From positions 62,001 through 126,000 of the forward strand of contig JAIETF010000003.1 of NCBI GenBank assembly GCA_019745415.1: DNA of 64,000 nt. The letters are read 5' to 3'. How positions within the stretch are numbered: the first letter of the stretch is position 1; each line of letters begins with the position of its first letter. A program made the translations under genes and the position numbers. The DNA comes from Candidatus Obscuribacterales bacterium (GTDB lineage: Bacteria > Cyanobacteriota > Vampirovibrionia > Obscuribacterales > Obscuribacteraceae). This document shows, piece by piece, positions 10,022 through 19,847 of the stretch. The notes under the pieces were generated by a model, which had not been told where the DNA came from, searched no databases, and saw only the letters and a list, made by a program, of their open reading frames with translations.

Positions 10022-11044
10022 ATGAAAAGCAGAATAGAACAAAAGAAGAGACCAGCTTTATCTGCATTTGCCTTCTCGTCAGGGCTTGCAGTATCGGCAC
10101 TATTGGCTATCTTATCAGCAGTTCTCAAACCGCCTGCCGCCAGCGGTCAGACACCGCCGATGGTGGTCTATCGCTTTCCGATCGATAACAGTGTAGGTGA
10201 GATTTATCGCGTCACCATCGAAGAAAGACCGCAGTACCAGAATTTGGGACAAAAGCTATTCTGTCGAGCCATGGGTAATGTTGGGCTGCGCAAAGATTGG
10301 ACAATCAATCTGCGCTATAACCCTACCATCGTCAAGTATCCAGACAGCATAAATAAAATTCCAACCGAGCAAGTAATTGCCATGGGCTTTGACTATGCTG
10401 GTATTGGAGATGCTTTTGTTGACTATATCGCTCGCTTCAAAAACATCTATGAGCTAGACATTAGTAATAGCGAGATAAGCGATAAAGGTTTGGAAAGATT
10501 ACTTCCCCTTACCAAGCTGAGGAAGCTAGATGCCGGTCATGCAGCTATCAACGGCTCAGGCATAAAAGCCTTAGCCAAGCTACCCAACCTAAATGAGATC
10601 TCTTTGCGATTCAATGATTTGCAAGCAGACAACCTCAAGTTCCTAAAGCACTTGCCATCACTTACTCATCTAGACTTGATGAAATGTCATTTGCGAGACC
10701 AAGACATAGCCAACCTAGCCGATTGCAAAAAGCTGGAACATCTAGACCTACAAGAAAATCATCTGCTATCAGATAAATGCATTCCGCACTTACTTAAGCT
10801 GAAAGGACTAAAGGGGCTCGATCTAAGAATGACAGCGCTCACCTTTAATGGCTTGAAACAACTCAAGGTTTTGAAACTGCAATCACTGGCCATCGACCGC
10901 AAGTCGGTCAACGCTGAAGAAGAAACCCAGCTTAAAGCCACCCTCGCCCCTACCAAGATCATCATAAAGAACAAAATGAAAAACAAATTGCGCATCTTTG
11001 AAGATGTAACCGGAGAGAAGTTCACACTGCCAATCGGTAAATAA
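10022..11044 (+). CDS. Leucine-rich-repeat protein with N-terminal membrane/signal segment
   Basis: Successive LRR units (LPNLNEISLRFNDLQADNLKFLKHLPSLTHLDLMKCHL...). Confidence 0.8.
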   Translation: MKSRIEQKKRPALSAFAFSSGLAVSALLAILSAVLKPPAASGQTPPMVVYRFPIDNSVGEIYRVTIEERPQYQNLGQKLFCRAMGNVGLRKDWTINLRYNPTIVKYPDSINKIPTEQVIAMGFDYAGIGDAFVDYIARFKNIYELDISNSEISDKGLERLLPLTKLRKLDAGHAAINGSGIKALAKLPNLNEISLRFNDLQADNLKFLKHLPSLTHLDLMKCHLRDQDIANLADCKKLEHLDLQENHLLSDKCIPHLLKLKGLKGLDLRMTALTFNGLKQLKVLKLQSLAIDRKSVNAEEETQLKATLAPTKIIIKNKMKNKLRIFEDVTGEKFTLPIGK

Positions 11045-11074
11045 AATCAGCCCTAGATCAACAGAGATAAATCA

Positions 11075-11572
11075 ATGAACCCAAAGAACTTGCTTATACT
11101 GATTGTTATTATTGCGGCACTATTTTTTGCAGCGAAGTATTTCAATCCGGTGCATTCGAGCGAAGCCTTCATAGACTTAGCCCAAGTATGCCAGAACAAG
11201 CCGGAAGCCAGTGAAGCACCGAGAGACCCGGAAGCTGTTAAGATGGACGCCTCCTTGCCGGGGGGCAACGCAGTCTCGGCGATTCCCACTACTGTGCCCG
11301 ATGAAAGACCACCGACCGAACTGCCGATACATCGCATGACCGTGAAAAAAGGCGATGCCATCAATGTTCAAATAGAACAACGAGACTTGCCGCTCTACAC
11401 TTGCTATATCAAGAACGCCCTGCTCAAGCGCGATCAAGAAGCGAAGACTCTAATTAGGCTAAAAGCTGAGAGTCCCGGCAAAGACTATGTTTACTTTTAC
11501 TGCCACAATGGCATAGGCGGAAAAAGAGAAGAATATCCACAATGCCTAGTGATTGTGGATATTCAACCTTGA
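11075..11572 (+). CDS. Secreted/membrane-anchored hypothetical protein
   Basis: N-terminal hydrophobic anchor (LLILIVIIAALFFAAKYF), 165 aa. Confidence 0.6.
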   Translation: MNPKNLLILIVIIAALFFAAKYFNPVHSSEAFIDLAQVCQNKPEASEAPRDPEAVKMDASLPGGNAVSAIPTTVPDERPPTELPIHRMTVKKGDAINVQIEQRDLPLYTCYIKNALLKRDQEAKTLIRLKAESPGKDYVYFYCHNGIGGKREEYPQCLVIVDIQP

Positions 11573-11594
11573 ACCTAGATTGTTTTTCTTGTCG

Positions 11595-12170
11595 CTACCA
11601 CTTCAAGATATTGAACTTGTCCATATCTACCGTAGAAGTATTGCGATAGAGCGAAAGCACAATGGCTAGCCCAACGGCGGCTTCGGCTGCGGCCACTGTC
11701 AAAATAAAGATGGCAAACAACTGACCCTTGAGCTGGGTGGGGTCTACATAACGAGAGAAGGCAATCAAATTGATATTGACAGCATTGAGCATCAGTTCGA
11801 TTGACATCAAAACTCTCACGGCATTACGCGACTTGCACATACCATAGACACCCATGGCGAACAAAACCGCCGCCAAAACTAAATACTTAACGAGGGGCGC
11901 CTGATAGAAGGTAAGCATGACAAAGGCAGACAAGATGGTAGTGGCTACGATAACCGGCTTATTGCCGCCCACAGAGCGGAAAGCCCAGCCCAAGCCGCCT
12001 AGAATAATCGAGAACCAAACATCGTAGTGATTGGTGATTACTCTTTCGACGCCAAGACCGGTAAAGGTACCGACAACAGCCGCACAAAGAGCGACATAGG
12101 CGACGGCTAGATTAGCCGCAAAACTTTCACGTTCGCGTTTGGAAACGCCGGCAGTGTTTTGTGCGTTCAT
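11595..12170 (-). CDS. nuoK: NADH-quinone oxidoreductase subunit K with about 90-aa N-terminal extension
   Basis: C-terminal 100 aa match NuoK/NdhE (YLVLAAVLFAMGVYGM...VLMSIELMLNAVNINLIAF...AAAEAAVGLAIVLSLYR); upstream in-frame hydrophobic extension; GAGGT before ATG 12170. Confidence 0.92.
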   Translation of the reverse strand: MNAQNTAGVSKRERESFAANLAVAYVALCAAVVGTFTGLGVERVITNHYDVWFSIILGGLGWAFRSVGGNKPVIVATTILSAFVMLTFYQAPLVKYLVLAAVLFAMGVYGMCKSRNAVRVLMSIELMLNAVNINLIAFSRYVDPTQLKGQLFAIFILTVAAAEAAVGLAIVLSLYRNTSTVDMDKFNILKW

Positions 12171-12172
12171 TA

Positions 12173-12799
12173 TTACCTCGAAAGCGCCAAGTTTTCCTCG
12201 GCTTTTTGATCTTCAGTGGAAGTAACTTCAGTTGACTCTGGCTTCTCATTCTTAGCCATCATGATGGCGCCCATCAAGGCGGCCAGCAAGAGCACAGAGG
12301 CGAACTCAAAAGGAATAGCATAAGAAGTGGTGAGCTGTTCGCCCAAGACTCTCACTGCATTGTCGGGAAGAGCCTCGGTTGAGACCGGCCAGCGCTTCTC
12401 ACCGGTAAGTGCGGCAAAGATAGTGGCAAAGATAAAGACCGAAACCCAGAGAGGAAAGCCTTGCTTTACAGTCTGAGAAATCTGAGCGGGCAAAGGCAAA
12501 TTATCTGAACTACCGGGGGCGGCTTCCACTTCCGAGCGAGGATTGGTCAACATGAGGGCGATAACAATAACCAGTGTGATGGCCACCGCGTAGATCATGA
12601 TCTGAGCCAGTGCCAGAAACTGAGCTGATAGCAAGAGAAAGAGACCGGCGATGGTTCCGAAAACCCCGATGAGAATAAAACCGCTTCGAATGACGACGCG
12701 GTCAACTAGAACCCCAACCGCCAGGCAAATAGCCAGCGCGGCAAAGATGTAGAAGAGCCAGGTCTCTACTGCCGGAGCTGCTAACAAAGTTGCAAGCAT
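12173..12799 (-). CDS. nuoJ: NADH-quinone oxidoreductase subunit J
   Basis: Multi-TM, position in operon, typical NuoJ N-terminal helices and SVLLLAALMGAIMMAK ending. Confidence 0.88.
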   Translation of the reverse strand: MLATLLAAPAVETWLFYIFAALAICLAVGVLVDRVVIRSGFILIGVFGTIAGLFLLLSAQFLALAQIMIYAVAITLVIVIALMLTNPRSEVEAAPGSSDNLPLPAQISQTVKQGFPLWVSVFIFATIFAALTGEKRWPVSTEALPDNAVRVLGEQLTTSYAIPFEFASVLLLAALMGAIMMAKNEKPESTEVTSTEDQKAEENLALSR

Positions 12800-12857
12800 T
12801 TTTTCTTAGTCCTCTTCTTTCGGTAATCTCGAAACTAATAACTGAATTAGTCGGTTC

Positions 12858-13610
12858 TTAGTCTTTCTTCTCTTCTGCTGTAGGAGAATCAGCCTTAGGC
12901 TCTTCTTTTTTCTCCTCTTTCTTCTCTTCGGCTTTCGGAGCTTCAGCTTTGGGCTCCTCTTTCTTCTCCTCGGCTTTAGGAGCTTCAGCTTTGGGCTCCT
13001 CTTTCTTCTCTTCGGCTTTAGGAGCTTCGGCTTTAGGAGCTTCAGCTTTGGCAGCGGCAGGCGCGGCGGCGGCAGGTTTAGCAGCAGCGGCTGCACCGGC
13101 AGCAGGAGCGGCTTTAGCAGGCTTGGGCTTGGGAAGAGGCATTTCTTTGCGCTCGAAATAGAAGGCAGACTCGTCTTGGCTCAAGGTGAGCTTTTTCAAG
13201 TCATAAATAAGGTCTTCGCGAGCATACTCTGAAAGTTCGAAATCGTTTGTATTGATAATGCAATAAGTAGGGCAGACTTCAGTACAAAGTCCGCAGAACA
13301 TACAAAGACCATGGTCGATCTTGAAATCAATTAGTTCAAGCTTGCCTGTCTCGGCACTCTTAGACGAAGTAATCTCGATACACTTATCGGGGCAAACACG
13401 CTCGCACTGCCTGCATGAAATACAGAGATGGTCGCCGGTTTCAGGGTTGACCGTAAGTGCCAAACGGCCTCTGAAGTTGGTGGTTATTTCGGGCACAACT
13501 TGCGGATACTCTTTGGTGATAGGCTCCCGGAAGGAGTGACCAAATACTGTAGCCAAGCCGCGTCTGACTTGATTTAGTCCGTGAAAAGCTCTAGCCAACA
13601 AATTAGCCAT
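12858..13610 (-). CDS. nuoI: NADH-quinone oxidoreductase subunit I with repetitive Ala/Lys/Glu/Pro tail
   Basis: Two 4Fe-4S motifs CISCRQCERVCPDKC and CMFCGLCTEVCPTYC; C-terminal repeats PKAEAPKAEEKKEE. Confidence 0.95.
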   Translation of the reverse strand: MANLLARAFHGLNQVRRGLATVFGHSFREPITKEYPQVVPEITTNFRGRLALTVNPETGDHLCISCRQCERVCPDKCIEITSSKSAETGKLELIDFKIDHGLCMFCGLCTEVCPTYCIINTNDFELSEYAREDLIYDLKKLTLSQDESAFYFERKEMPLPKPKPAKAAPAAGAAAAAKPAAAAPAAAKAEAPKAEAPKAEEKKEEPKAEAPKAEEKKEEPKAEAPKAEEKKEEKKEEPKADSPTAEEKKD

Positions 13611-14976
13611 GGCAGTTTACCAACCCCCTTGCGAATACCACAATCACAAAAACAATCAAAGAAAGAGGAATGAGCCGCTTCCAACCGAAGTCCATCAACT
13701 GGTCTATACGGAAGCGAGGCAAGGTGCCGCGAATCAGAATTGCGAAGAAGACCAGTGAATAAACTTTGAGAATCACCCAGAGAGTAGAGAAGAGAGTCTC
13801 AGGATTGATCAAGTGCAGGGTCTGCACCAAGAAAGAATCTCTAAGGGCTTGAACCAGCTGCGGCAGAAGAGGCAGCTTGTCTAGAATCCATACCGGTATC
13901 GGATTGTCGCCGCCACCCAAGAACATGACGGTGGCGATACTGGATACAACGAATAGGTTGGTGAATTCAGCCAAGAAGAAAATGGCGAATTTGATACCGC
14001 TGTACTCTGTGTTGTATCCGCTCACCAGCTCAGATTCTGCTTCAGGCAAATCAAAGGGAATACGGTTGATTTCGGCGCAGGCGCCGGTGAGATAAAGCCA
14101 GAAGCTGATGATGGTGCAGCAGATTAGAGCACCGGTAGCCACGGCTGAAAGAGCCGAAAAGGGATAACTGGCTTGCAGTATGCTGCCCACTGGTTGACCA
14201 CTGACCATCGCAGCCAGATATTTATCGATGCCGCTCAAGGCGCCACCACCCAGCAAGTTCCAGTTGAGAATACCGCCGGCTTGCTGTTCGGTTATCTTGA
14301 CCAGGTCTAAGGTACCGGCCAAAACACAGATTGTGATTATGGAGAGCACAAGAGGAATTTCGTAACTGATGGCTTGGGCGGCACTTCTCAGACCACCTAC
14401 CAATGAATACTTATTGTTTGAAGACCAGCCAGCCATTACCAAAGCCACAACTGGCACAGAAGCAGCAGCGAGAACATAGAAGATACCGGTCGGTAAATTC
14501 AAAACTTGGAAAAGAGCATGGTTGTTGGTAACTGCAGCAAGAAGCGGCACGGCTCCAAATATCGAAGGAGCAAAAAATACGATGGGAGCAAGAGTGAACA
14601 TGACAGCATCGGCGCCGATTGGTGTGATGTCTTCCTTGAAGAGAAGCTTGACGGCATCAGCAGCGGTTTGCAAATATCCATCTGGACCAACTATGTTCGG
14701 ACCCTTACGTACGGTAAAGAGAGCCAGGGCGCGGCGCTCGATCAAGACCATGAACATGGCGTTGATTGGAATAAATACCAATATCGAGACAACCGGTGTG
14801 ACGAAGCGCAGAATCTCGTTGATGAGCATGGCTTTCTCGCCCAGACCGTTCTGCAACAGCATGGGAAGTAAAATACCGACCGCCCATGTGGCCATCCAGA
14901 CAGCGGTAAAGACTATAGTCAGCCAAACCACACTAAGTAAGGTAAGTTTTCCAATTTCGGCGCCGTTTGAAATCAT
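13603..14976 (-). CDS. nuoH: NADH-quinone oxidoreductase subunit H
   Basis: IERRALALFTVRKGPNIVGPDGYLQTAADAVKLLFKED and EINRIPFDLPEAESELVSGYNTEYSG. Confidence 0.97.
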   Translation of the reverse strand: MISNGAEIGKLTLLSVVWLTIVFTAVWMATWAVGILLPMLLQNGLGEKAMLINEILRFVTPVVSILVFIPINAMFMVLIERRALALFTVRKGPNIVGPDGYLQTAADAVKLLFKEDITPIGADAVMFTLAPIVFFAPSIFGAVPLLAAVTNNHALFQVLNLPTGIFYVLAAASVPVVALVMAGWSSNNKYSLVGGLRSAAQAISYEIPLVLSIITICVLAGTLDLVKITEQQAGGILNWNLLGGGALSGIDKYLAAMVSGQPVGSILQASYPFSALSAVATGALICCTIISFWLYLTGACAEINRIPFDLPEAESELVSGYNTEYSGIKFAIFFLAEFTNLFVVSSIATVMFLGGGDNPIPVWILDKLPLLPQLVQALRDSFLVQTLHLINPETLFSTLWVILKVYSLVFFAILIRGTLPRFRIDQLMDFGWKRLIPLSLIVFVIVVFARGLVNCHG

Positions 14977-15012
14977 TTTTTTAACTCTCTTATCTCTTTC
15001 AACTTAATTTGG

Positions 15013-16161
15013 TTATCTGTCTACATCGGGAAGGATGACGTCGATTGAACCGAAGATAGCCATAATATCGGCGATGGGGCTGCCGACCAAAAGCTCGGAC
15101 AGCACCGACAAGTTACAGAATGAAGGATTGCGCCAGCGGAAACGGAAAGGTTTCTCGCCACCGGTGGAAGTGACATAACAACCGATGATGCCGCGAGGCG
15201 ATTCGACAGCAGCGAAGCCCTCACCGGCTTTGATACGCATACCGGCCATCTGTTTCTTGCCCATGATCTCGCCTGCGGGAATCATGTCGAGACACTGTTT
15301 GATGATCTCGTTCGATTGACGCATTTCCAAGATACGAGCCATGTATCTGTCCCAGGTATCGCCTTCTTTGTCATAAGTAATGACATCAAATTTGAGCTCG
15401 GGATATACAGAATAAGGTTTGGTTCTTCTCAAATCTAAGGGAATACCAGAGCATCTGATACAGGGTCCGGTAACACCGTAGTCTTTGGCTACCGACTGCT
15501 TGAGAATCCCGACACCCTTGGTGCGCTTAAGAAAAATCGGGTTCTCGGTGACAATGGCTTCGTATTCATCAACTCTCTGAGGGAACTCTTCAGTGAACTT
15601 GCGTACCTTTTGGAACCACTCAGCTTTGGGGTCGCGGTGCACGCCGCCTATTCTTATATAGTTGAACATCATGCGCTGACCGGAAATCTCTTCGAATAGG
15701 TCGAGCAGTTTTTCTCTCTCTCTGAAAGGATAGAAAGGGAAACCGAACATGGCGCCAAGGTCGATAAGATAGGTACCAAGCCAGAGCAAGTGAGAAGAGA
15801 TACGGTTCATCTCAGCCACCATGACTCGCAGATACTCGGCGCGAGGCGGCACGGTGACACCGTCGAGCTGTTCGCATGAACGAGCCATCGCCCAAGAGGT
15901 GAACATGCCCGATAGATAATCAACTCGATCGATCAAAGCCTGATACTGAAACCAGGTGCGATTCTGTCCTTGCCATTCCTGTGCCCTATGCAGGTGACCA
16001 AGAATAGGCTCGACATGCTTAACCTTTTCACCATCGAGGGTCAAAATCAGTCTCAAGACACCGTGGGTGGCTGGGTGCTGCGGACCCATGTTGATGATCA
16101 TTTCATCGGTGCGCAGATCTTCTGTTCTGAAGTCTTCTGTTTTAACTAGTTCGGTAGCCAT
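15013..16161 (-). CDS. nuoD: NADH-quinone oxidoreductase subunit D
   Basis: MGPQHPATHGVLRLILTLDGEKV, HLHRAQEWQGQNRTWFQYQALIDRVDYLSG, SPRGIIGCYVTSTGG. Confidence 0.97.
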   Translation of the reverse strand: MATELVKTEDFRTEDLRTDEMIINMGPQHPATHGVLRLILTLDGEKVKHVEPILGHLHRAQEWQGQNRTWFQYQALIDRVDYLSGMFTSWAMARSCEQLDGVTVPPRAEYLRVMVAEMNRISSHLLWLGTYLIDLGAMFGFPFYPFREREKLLDLFEEISGQRMMFNYIRIGGVHRDPKAEWFQKVRKFTEEFPQRVDEYEAIVTENPIFLKRTKGVGILKQSVAKDYGVTGPCIRCSGIPLDLRRTKPYSVYPELKFDVITYDKEGDTWDRYMARILEMRQSNEIIKQCLDMIPAGEIMGKKQMAGMRIKAGEGFAAVESPRGIIGCYVTSTGGEKPFRFRWRNPSFCNLSVLSELLVGSPIADIMAIFGSIDVILPDVDR

Positions 16162-16189
16162 TTCTTGATCCTATTTTTTAATGCCTTGC

Positions 16190-16729
16190 TTATCTAAAAC
16201 TGACTTTGTGCTTGGAGTTGAGATCGTCTGTAGGCTGTTTGTAGTCTCTTCTAAGAGGGTGACCTTCCCAATCCCAAGGATTGAGAATGCGGCGAGGATA
16301 CGGATGTCCGGTGAACCTAACACCGGCTAAATCATAAGTCTCTCGCTCATGCCAGTTAGCAGCCGACCAGAAGTTGGAGATACTGGGCACTTCAGGAAGC
16401 TTGCCTTCCGGAATGGCGGTTTTGGGTGTCATCACCTTTAGCACCAACTCATCGTTGTTGTAATAAGACCAGAGGTGATAAACGGCATCGATGGTGTCAT
16501 TGTTGTCGACACCAGAAACCGTAATCAGCAAATCAAGCTTGGTTTCTTGCGAACTACGCAAAAGTTTGAGCGCCTGATGCAGATCATCTGCCGAAATAGT
16601 TATGGTTTCTACACCGCAAGAATCAGGCAATCTATTGGTGGAGATGCCGTGCTCTTTCAAGAACTGTCCGAATTTACCCGGCTCTAGAGGTGCTTCGGGT
16701 TGGGCTGGCGGTTTTGCTTCAGTACTCAT
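16190..16729 (-). CDS. nuoC: NADH-quinone oxidoreductase subunit C
   Basis: WHERETYDLAGVRFTGHPYPRRILNPWDWEGHPLRRDY signature. Confidence 0.95.
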   Translation of the reverse strand: MSTEAKPPAQPEAPLEPGKFGQFLKEHGISTNRLPDSCGVETITISADDLHQALKLLRSSQETKLDLLITVSGVDNNDTIDAVYHLWSYYNNDELVLKVMTPKTAIPEGKLPEVPSISNFWSAANWHERETYDLAGVRFTGHPYPRRILNPWDWEGHPLRRDYKQPTDDLNSKHKVSFR

Positions 16730-16745
16730 TTTCTTTTAGTAGACC

Positions 16746-17426
16746 CTATGCTTGTTTCTTTTCAGTAACTTCGTCGGTAAAAGCTTTAGCCTCAGCCACC
16801 AAGTCGTCGACCAAGCGTCCGGTGTCGTAGTCGACATAACGAACGGCGCGCTGATTGTACGTGCGCTTCTTGCGCTCATGATAGTTCTCGGTTCTGATCT
16901 TTTGCTGCAACTTGAGCAGGGCGTCAAGAATAGCTTCTGGACGAGGAGGGCAACCCGGCAAATAAACATCGACGGGTATGATGCGGTCCACACCTTGAAC
17001 CACCGAATAACTATCATTGAACATGCCACCGGTGATGGTGCAAGCGCCCATAGCGATAACATATTTAGGTTCGGGCATTTGCTCATAAAGAGTAATTAGT
17101 GCAGGAGCCATCTTTCGAGTAATGGTACCGGCAGTGAGAATCATGTCGGCTTGGCGCGGAGTGGCTCGAAATACTTCAGAACCGAAGCGAGATATGTCGA
17201 AGGCCGACATACCGACGCACATCATCTCGATGGCGCAGCACGAAGTTCCAAAGGTAAGAGGCCAGACCGAATTAGAGCGGGCGGCATTGGCTATGGGTGT
17301 GATCACCGGGCTGAGAAGCTCACCGAGTGTGTCGATCGCATGATCAAGCGAGGTGAGAGTGACAGTGTCTCTCAGTTCTTCTGGAACCTGCGGACTGCCT
17401 GTTTGAATTAGTTTGCCTTCACTCAT
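16746..17426 (-). CDS. nuoB: NADH-quinone oxidoreductase subunit B
   Basis: [77 protein letters not shown]. Confidence 0.97.
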   Translation of the reverse strand: MSEGKLIQTGSPQVPEELRDTVTLTSLDHAIDTLGELLSPVITPIANAARSNSVWPLTFGTSCCAIEMMCVGMSAFDISRFGSEVFRATPRQADMILTAGTITRKMAPALITLYEQMPEPKYVIAMGACTITGGMFNDSYSVVQGVDRIIPVDVYLPGCPPRPEAILDALLKLQQKIRTENYHERKKRTYNQRAVRYVDYDTGRLVDDLVAEAKAFTDEVTEKKQA

Positions 17427-17499
17427 TTCCCTATCCTATTTTTATCTGGAAATTTGGTTTTTTCTGAAAATTTGGTGAAACTCGGACGAAACCCTTTAC

Positions 17500-17955
17500 T
17501 TACTGCTCCCACTCAAGGGCGCCTTTCTTCCAGGCATAAGCCAAACCAGTGGTGAGGATGACCAGGAAGATACCGATCTCGACTGGTCCGATCATCTTTA
17601 GACTGAGCAAAGTGCCAGAGGTGGCGGTGCTTATTACACTGTTGAAATTTTCACCCAGCAAAATGCGAGGGATATTATCGGTAGCCAAAAGCCACGGAAT
17701 AATGAATATCACCTCGATATCGAAGAGTATAAAGAGCAGGGCGTACAGGTAATAGCGAATGTCGAACTGAACCAGGGCTTCCTGGAACGGTTTCATACCG
17801 CACTCATAGGGTTGGTTCTTGATGGTGTTCGGTCGGTGATAACCGAGAGCCAACTGCAAGACCCAGGCAAGCAAAATCATGCCCAAGGCAGGCAGGGCAA
17901 AACCCACCACCACGAAGAGAATAATTTGGATTATCTGCAGCGCACTTTGATCCAT
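17500..17955 (-). CDS. nuoA: NADH-quinone oxidoreductase subunit A
   Basis: YECGMKPF and FDIRYYLYALLFILFDIEVIFIIPW signature. Confidence 0.95.
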   Translation of the reverse strand: MDQSALQIIQIILFVVVGFALPALGMILLAWVLQLALGYHRPNTIKNQPYECGMKPFQEALVQFDIRYYLYALLFILFDIEVIFIIPWLLATDNIPRILLGENFNSVISTATSGTLLSLKMIGPVEIGIFLVILTTGLAYAWKKGALEWEQ

Positions 17956-18568
17956 AGTGATCAGAGCCTTCCTCTTATGTTGACCCTCTCAAGAGTTTCA
18001 ACCCGAAGCGGCTCATTTAGGTGCTTGGCGGAACGTTCTCAAGAAGACTGTTCCGATTCGATACTAAATTTACGGCTTCCTGGCTGCCACTAATCAAGAG
18101 GCTAACTATTTTATTTCGTCCTAAAGCATACCAGGCTAAAGACTAGCTGGCATGTCACCCAGATTATAGCCAGGTAAGCACAGTTACTCACCGGTTGTAA
18201 TCAGGATTAAGCAAAATGCCTTTATTGCCCGACATGCAACAAAAAATAAAAGTCCACTTTATTAAGGCGCCACAAGAAATGTCGTTAACTTAAGGTGAAG
18301 CAACCTCTTGATAAGCGAGCCCCTCTGTTCTAGAGTTGAAACAACCAAGTAACTAAGCCAATCTAAGGCGCTTTTGAGGAAACAATGGTTAACAAAGGCG
18401 GACCTCACACCTTACCTCTTGTAGTCTCGGTAATAGGAAGACATGAGGCGCAGGAATCTTTTGGAAACGACCGTTAAAACACCCAGCAAACCGAGACGAA
18501 CTTCGGCCAGACCGATTGCAATAACCAATATTGCTACCACACCTACTTTCAGCCCATCAGAAAATCAA

Positions 18569-19291
18569 ATGAATTCATCAGGAAACCAAGCAGGCGCCTC
18601 CCCCTCTCCCAAAAGGCTGAAGGAGATAGACCAACTGTGCTCCAGATTAGGCGTCACCTGCGGGCGTATGGGTCTCGTGCATGAAGCCCTCACCCATAGT
18701 TCAGCCGCCAAAGAGATGCCCGGCGCCAAAGATAATGAAAGGCTGGAGTTCTTCGGCGACGCTGTTTTGCGCTTTGTGGTAAGCGAATATCTACTTGAAA
18801 GATTTCCTGAATATGACGAGGGCAAACTCACCGAACTGCGTTCGGTGATCGTCTCAGATAAGGTTCTGGCTGAAATCGCCCAAAATATGGGATTGAGTAA
18901 ATACATTTTGCTCGGTCAGAAAGTTCAGATGCGCCCATCCATCATGGCCCAAGCCTTGGAAGCTCTGATCGGAGCAATTTATCAAGACCTTGGTCTTTTC
19001 CACGTGCAGGGTCTTGTGGTGAGACTTTTTGGAGACGCCACCACCATTGCCGACCGCGACGAAGTTAAGGACAACTTCAAAGCACAGTTGCAGGAATTTA
19101 CCCAAGCAAGAGGACAGGGGCTGCCAAGCTACCAAGTCTTGGAAACTGAGGGACCGCCCCACGAGCCGACCTTTAAGGTTTCAGTGGAGATTGCCGGTGA
19201 AACTATAGCCAGCGCCAGCGGCAAGTCAAAAAAAGCAGCCGAACAAGAAGCTGCTCGGCTGGCTTATGAAAAGGTTATGCCTAAAAAATGA
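18569..19291 (+). CDS. rnc: Ribonuclease III (ORF open from 18443; ATG 18569 is a plausible start)
   Basis: HEALTHSSA, NERLEFFGDAVLRFVVSEYL and C-terminal dsRBD (ASGKSKKAAEQEAARLAYEK). Confidence 0.95.
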   Translation: MNSSGNQAGASPSPKRLKEIDQLCSRLGVTCGRMGLVHEALTHSSAAKEMPGAKDNERLEFFGDAVLRFVVSEYLLERFPEYDEGKLTELRSVIVSDKVLAEIAQNMGLSKYILLGQKVQMRPSIMAQALEALIGAIYQDLGLFHVQGLVVRLFGDATTIADRDEVKDNFKAQLQEFTQARGQGLPSYQVLETEGPPHEPTFKVSVEIAGETIASASGKSKKAAEQEAARLAYEKVMPKK

Positions 19292-19325
19292 AGAGAGCTC
19301 TTGCGAGCCCCCGTCATTACTTCAA

Positions 19326-19847
19326 CTAGTTAAGATTGCCGCCTAGGTCATTGAGCGTAGCAGGCTGAACAGATGGCGTTGCCGCATAGGGGTCTATTCT
19401 TCCAGCATTTAGGCTATTGCTGTTTGGCACCGGGGCGCCGGTGTTGCCGGCTTCACCGCCAGCAGTGTTCTCAGACTTTACTTCGGCTGCAGCATTAAGG
19501 GTAGGGTCGTTAGCCGAACTAGCCAATTCGGTAGCCTTGGTTCTCAAAAGCAAAGCTTCTTTCTCGGCTCGGGCAGCTTTGTATTCAGCTTCTGCCGCTC
19601 TCAAGTGAGCCTTGGCCGCTTCTAATTGCTGCCTGGCCTGTTCAGTGCGCTTGCGCAAAGCTTCTACTTTCTGATTACTGCGGTCCAGTTCCGCTGAGCC
19701 CACAACCGCTTGTGTGGCTTCGGCCTTGCTTGTGCCGGGGAACTTGAGCAACTCCAACTGCGGCTTGGCACCAACCGAAGTAGCGGCCAGCCCTGCTCCT
19801 ATACTGATTGCTGAAACAACCAGGGTCAAATGACGAACTTTTCTCAT
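19326..19847 (-). CDS. Secreted coiled-coil protein (start set at ATG 19847)
   Basis: AGGGAG RBS before MRKVRHLTLVVSAISIGAGLAATSVGA signal peptide, then heptad-like LRKRTEQARQQLEAAKAHLRAAEAEYKAARAEKE. Confidence 0.7.
   Translation of the reverse strand: MRKVRHLTLVVSAISIGAGLAATSVGAKPQLELLKFPGTSKAEATQAVVGSAELDRSNQKVEALRKRTEQARQQLEAAKAHLRAAEAEYKAARAEKEALLLRTKATELASSANDPTLNAAAEVKSENTAGGEAGNTGAPVPNSNSLNAGRIDPYAATPSVQPATLNDLGGNLN

Noticed and set aside
12806-13096. Arg/Lys-rich 96-aa minus-strand ORF
   Set aside because: Alternative frame of the repetitive NuoI tail; composition is explained by the 42-bp repeat. The + strand ORF at 12949 is likewise a shadow.
17956-18442. Possible ncRNA in the nuoA-rnc intergenic region
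   Set aside because: Long divergent spacer but I found no convincing stable helix or known RNA signature by eye; likely promoters only.
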